From contig NZ_KE383972.1 of assembly GCF_000423045.1 (NCBI RefSeq), positions 453,670 through 517,669 on the forward strand: 64,000 nucleotides of DNA. The letters run 5' to 3'. The stretch is from Christiangramia portivictoriae DSM 23547 (GTDB taxonomy: Bacteria > Bacteroidota > Bacteroidia > Flavobacteriales > Flavobacteriaceae). Position 1 is the first letter of the stretch; every line of letters starts with the position of its first letter. The translations under genes and the position numbers were made by a program. The notes beneath the pieces are model-generated. The model saw nothing but the letters and a program-made list of their open reading frames with translations. It was not told where the DNA came from and did no database searches. Positions 61,339 through 64,000 of the stretch are shown here, piece after piece.

Positions 61339-63207
61339 TTATCTACTTCCAGTAATTTTTATGTATCCTTCGGAATCTCCCGTTTGATGCACATGAATAT
61401 TTGTATAATTATTGGATTCAATAGTTCTCTTTGCTTTCCCGACAGAAACCTTTTTTTCATTCAGGTAAAAAGAGCCTCCTTCAAGTTGAATTTCCTCCAG
61501 CGTTTTTAAAGGATCTGGAGCCGCTGGTGGTGCTGGTGGGTTTGGTACCGACGTTTGTGATAACCTTCCGGCCTTCGTAGCCTTAGGACTTTTGGGAGGT
61601 TTTGGTGGTTTTGGAGCCTGTTGTGTTTTCACTGACTTTGGCGGTTTTGGCGGTTTTGAAGACTGATGATCTTCACCATGATGTCCTGGAGGGGGCGGCG
61701 GAAGTATGTCATGACCGCTAACTCTAGACATTCTGCTTTTTCTGAATTCGTCATTTAGCATTTCCATAAAGCCTGGTGCAGGATCTGTGACTTGCATTCT
61801 AAAATTGAACGCTTCAAGCTCTTCATCTGTTCTTCCTTCTGAAAGCTTATCCAAAATTTCACTTAACTTATCAGGATTCGTATTTACTCCGTTCACTCGA
61901 AGCCTGTTACCAATTACCTGAATGCTGAATAGATTTTTTCTGGTTTCTTTAAAATCGCTTTTTGAGCGTTTAGAGACTGGCTCTCTGCCTTCTATAGACC
62001 GTACTGGTGGCGGAGGAGGTGGTGGTGTTCCAGCTGTATCTGGAATGCTTGGCGCTAAAAATTCAGTTCCCGAAATTCTGGATAGTTCTGTTTTACGATA
62101 CTCCGCATTAAGTTTTTCAATAAAACCGGTAGTTGAATTAGCGAAATCTGCATAAAAGTATGGATATTTCAGCTGCCATTCGTTCCAGTTCTTTGTAACC
62201 TTATCCAACTCCTCTGCAAAATTTTCAAGGGAAACAGGCTGATCGTACAAAAGAATATCTTCATTGTTCACAGTGATATTAACCGACTTTTTCTTCTGAA
62301 GTTCGATCAATTCAAGGCTCTCATCAATAGACAGCACTGGTTTCGCTACAATTTCCTCATTGAAAGTGTAGATGCAGCCGCCAAGAATTGGTGCCAGCAG
62401 CAGCATTTTCATACTCAGTCGTCTGGCTGAAAGATTTTTTGTCATCATAAGTATTCGTTTTTTGATTAATGAATGATTAATGGGACTAGCCAGAACATTA
62501 GGTTCCTGTCCCCGGCTGTAACCTAAAAGAAGCTCACTATAATCTCTCAGGTTTTGATGTTTATTAAGCACCTGCTCATCGGCAAGGAACTCGTGATTTA
62601 ATTTGACACTCTTTTTGATAAAAATGAACAAAGGGTTAAACCAGAAAATTACATGCATCAATTCCAGAAGTAGCAAGTCCCAGGAATGCTTCTGGTCTAC
62701 ATGCGCTTTTTCATGTGCAATTACTGCTTCTGAAATTTCTGAACTCTCAAACTCACTTTTTCTGAAGAATATGTAATGTAGGAAACTAAAAGGATTTGTC
62801 GCGGTGAGTAGCAGCACATAGATATATGGCAAATCTTCTTTTCGCTCTGCAGACTTTATTATTCGAAGCATTTTATTGATATTCCGAAGAAACCGGAATA
62901 AGAATATTATAAATCCAACGAGATAAACTGTCAGCCAAATTGTATTTCCATGCTGCTCATAAAAACCTGGGTCTGAAACGACAGATGAATTCTGGGTCTG
63001 GGTAATTATCATAGAAGGTTCTTCAGTAATGTCTGGAGCTGCAACCTCGTATGAGAAACTGATAAGCGGCAGGATAGCTGATAATATCAGAATAAAGAGC
63101 AGGTAAAAACGCTTGAACATGTTGGACTTTTCAGCTTCCAGGAAAATTTTATAGAAACCGAAAAGGACCACTAAACAGCCCGCAGATTTTAAGACATACT
63201 CCAGCAT
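61339..63207 (-). CDS. BlaR1-like M56 metallopeptidase with proline-rich repeat tail
   Basis: A 622-residue sensor-type protease. Four membrane helices (about 4-22, 32-52, 90-108, 180-200) frame an M56 domain with zinc motif HEKAH (H165-H169) and NHEFLADEQVL. After a fifth helix near 270-285 comes a periplasmic tail with three ExbD/STN-like beta-alpha units starting at about residues 311 (ITVNNEDILLYDQPV), 429 (IQVIGNRLRVNGV) and 573 (IQLEGGSFYLNEKKV), two matching GF(I/M)E-LN-E(Y/F)RK segments (361 and 479), and proline runs PPPPPPP and KPPKPPK. BlaR1-type proteins cut their BlaI partner upon a signal. It starts 1 base after the blaI-like stop. No penicillin-binding domain is seen. Confidence 0.85.
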   Translation of the reverse strand: MLEYVLKSAGCLVVLFGFYKIFLEAEKSNMFKRFYLLFILILSAILPLISFSYEVAAPDITEEPSMIITQTQNSSVVSDPGFYEQHGNTIWLTVYLVGFIIFLFRFLRNINKMLRIIKSAERKEDLPYIYVLLLTATNPFSFLHYIFFRKSEFESSEISEAVIAHEKAHVDQKHSWDLLLLELMHVIFWFNPLFIFIKKSVKLNHEFLADEQVLNKHQNLRDYSELLLGYSRGQEPNVLASPINHSLIKKRILMMTKNLSARRLSMKMLLLAPILGGCIYTFNEEIVAKPVLSIDESLELIELQKKKSVNITVNNEDILLYDQPVSLENFAEELDKVTKNWNEWQLKYPYFYADFANSTTGFIEKLNAEYRKTELSRISGTEFLAPSIPDTAGTPPPPPPPVRSIEGREPVSKRSKSDFKETRKNLFSIQVIGNRLRVNGVNTNPDKLSEILDKLSEGRTDEELEAFNFRMQVTDPAPGFMEMLNDEFRKSRMSRVSGHDILPPPPPGHHGEDHQSSKPPKPPKSVKTQQAPKPPKPPKSPKATKAGRLSQTSVPNPPAPPAAPDPLKTLEEIQLEGGSFYLNEKKVSVGKAKRTIESNNYTNIHVHQTGDSEGYIKITGSR

Positions 63208-63208
63208 C

Positions 63209-63574
63209 TCAGTCCTTTTTTAATTTATCATCAATCAGTTTTCTCAATTTTTTCAGCTCTTCATCTGTAAGATCGGTCTCTTCTGTAAAAAATGAAGCAA
63301 ACTGAGCGGCTGAGTTGTCAAAGAAGGATTTGATCATTCCATTCATTCTCTTCGAAAAATAGGTTTTCTTACTCACTATGGGATAATATTCCCTCGACCT
63401 GCCTATTTGCTCATAGGCGACAAAACGTTTATCCTGCATTCTTCTAAGCAAAGTTGCAATAGTCGTCGTAGCAGGTTTGGGATCTGGATAAGCTTCAATG
63501 AGATCCTTCATAAATGCTCTCTCCTTTTTCCAGAGGTGTTGCATTAATTCTTCTTCAGCATTCGAAAGTGACAT
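63209..63574 (-). CDS. BlaI/MecI-family transcriptional repressor
   Basis: A 121-residue winged-helix repressor. SNAEEELMQHLWKKERAFMKDLIEAYP, TTTIATLLRRMQDKRFVAYEQIGRSREYYPIV is the BlaI DNA-binding domain, and the C-terminal part (SFFDNSAAQFASFF...EELKKLRKLID) is the dimer helix with the region that BlaR1-type proteases cut. Two operator-like sites, CTACAAATGTAG and CTACAAACATAG, cover its own promoter, so it is likely self-repressed. In Bacteroidota these pairs often sense envelope stress or copper rather than beta-lactams. Confidence 0.92.
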   Translation of the reverse strand: MSLSNAEEELMQHLWKKERAFMKDLIEAYPDPKPATTTIATLLRRMQDKRFVAYEQIGRSREYYPIVSKKTYFSKRMNGMIKSFFDNSAAQFASFFTEETDLTDEELKKLRKLIDDKLKKD

Positions 63575-63593
63575 AAAGCTATAGATTGATTCT

Positions 63594-63632
63594 CTACAAA
63601 TGTAGAATAAATATTTATTTCTACAAACATAG
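63594..63632 (-). promoter_or_regulatory. Promoter of the BlaI/M56 operon with two BlaI-type operators
   Basis: The minus strand has TTTG (63627-63624), 19 bases and TACATTTG (63604-63597), an ideal promoter. CTACAAATGTAG (63594-63605) covers the -7 box and CTACAAACATAG (63621-63632) covers the -33 box; both fit the MecI/BlaI half-site pattern TACA/TGTA, with centres 27 bases apart. Confidence 0.75.
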
Positions 63633-63649
63633 AATGAAAATATTATAAA

Positions 63650-63680
63650 AAAACCCTCTATGGTTAAGAGGGTTAAAAAA
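63650..63680 (-). terminator. Terminator of the NTF2-like gene
   Basis: AACCCTCT and AGAGGGTT around a short loop, with T-rich tails on either side (longer on the minus strand). It follows the stop codon of the partial gene at 63683. Confidence 0.8.
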
Positions 63681-63682
63681 TT

Positions 63683-64000
63683 TTAGGACCAGGGATCTTC
63701 GTCGATCTCTTCACCAAGCTGACTTATCTGTACTCCTTTGAATAGCTTTCCGTCTTTGAGTTCCCACATCGCGACGAAATGCGCCAGTGGCATTTCTTCT
63801 TCAGGGTTTTCAATGGTACGTACGAAATAGGTGAAATGAATTGCAGCTTCACTGCCGTTGGAGATGATCTTTTCAGTCTCAGCTCGTAATGATTCGTATG
63901 TTTCTGAAATCTCTCTGGTAATCTCAGAAATACCTTCCAGGTTTAATTTTCTGAATCCTGTAGAACCGTACCAACGTAACTCAACATCTTCATGAAGATA
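63683..64000 (-). CDS. NTF2/SnoaL-like protein, C-terminal part (partial)
   Basis: An open frame enters from the right edge on the minus strand and ends with TAA at 63683-63685, after DEDPWS. The 105 visible residues (VELRWYGSTGFRKLNLEG, AAIHFTYFVRTIENPEEEMP, LAHFVAMWELKDGKLFKGVQ) have the conical beta-sheet pattern of the SnoaL/NTF2-like fold. HFVAMWELKDGKL is typical of the last strand. Members bind or isomerise small ligands, or act as stress-response or accessory proteins; the specific role cannot be told. The start lies outside the window. Confidence 0.72.
   Translation of the reverse strand, partial: YLHEDVELRWYGSTGFRKLNLEGISEITREISETYESLRAETEKIISNGSEAAIHFTYFVRTIENPEEEMPLAHFVAMWELKDGKLFKGVQISQLGEEIDEDPWS

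Noticed and set aside
61500-61720. Proline/lysine-rich repeats as a DNA repeat or CRISPR-like array
   Set aside because: The repeats are codon-level repeats inside a protein-coding frame, without regular spacers.
61922-62155. Antisense frame with a glycine run opposite the M56 tail
   Set aside because: The glycines simply mirror the proline codons of the real gene.

Overview
The window is a stretch of chromosome from a member of the Bacteroidota, almost certainly a marine-type Flavobacteriaceae (Gramella/Salegentibacter-like; the genus cannot be fixed from sequence alone). The pointers are a flexirubin/aryl-polyene pigment cluster with a tyrosine ammonia-lyase very like the Flavobacterium enzyme, a type IX secretion C-terminal sorting domain, Bacteroidota promoters (TTG/TTTG, about 17-20 nt, TAnnTTTG), low G+C, and the histidine operon order G-D-C-B-H-A-F-IE. 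No insertion sequence, prophage or CRISPR array was seen.

Layout. 1-2987 (+): end of a DUF4159 gene, a SpoU/TrmH-like rRNA/tRNA methyltransferase, an AI-2E-type permease and a THUMP-like methyltransferase. 2979-20092 (-): a tightly packed run of 16 genes for an aryl-polyene/flexirubin-type pigment: ammonia-lyase, ketoreductase, lysophospholipid-type acyltransferase, dehydratase, thioesterase, two catalytic ketosynthases, two ketosynthase-like proteins lacking the active Cys, one carrier protein, deacetylase, LolA-like protein, second hotdog dehydratase, glycosyltransferase, MMPL exporter, C45 acyltransferase/hydrolase and an aryl-CoA/ACP ligase-like protein. A flavoprotein with halogenase-type signatures is divergent at 20448. 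21684-24500: tRNA-Ser and tRNA-Pro, a DUF1206 membrane protein and small proteins. 24559-28785: aldo/keto reductase, ManA, GT39 glycosyltransferase and LAB_N protein.

29050-38831: a small protein, tRNA-Arg, a three-gene operon of QEGLA-type metallopeptidase, glutathione-synthetase-like ATP-grasp enzyme and aspartoacylase-like amidohydrolase, then a lactonase-family protein, CorA, RecQ and a divergent TruA. 39044-46644 (+): S9 peptidase, GyrI-like protein, DUF1853 protein, CDF cation exporter, baeRF-type release-factor-like protein, NYN-LOTUS protein and pirin. 46672-56206 (-): the complete histidine operon, headed by a His-rich leader peptide and attenuator, with a large secreted T9SS protein as its last gene. 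56274-64000 (-): prohibitin-like and VWA proteins, a frameshifted small gene after fabG, sucD, a BlaI/BlaR1-type pair with clear operators over its promoter, and the end of an NTF2-like gene.

The most interesting items are the histidine attenuator, whose competing RNA arms can be read directly; the metallopeptidase/ATP-grasp/aspartoacylase operon, which looks like an add-and-remove chemistry of unknown substrate; the half-sized, Cys-less ketosynthase of the pigment cluster; the MMPL-methyltransferase-like fusion; and a BlaR1-like protein with three internal repeats in a proline-rich tail. All functions are inferred from sequence recall; no database search was run.
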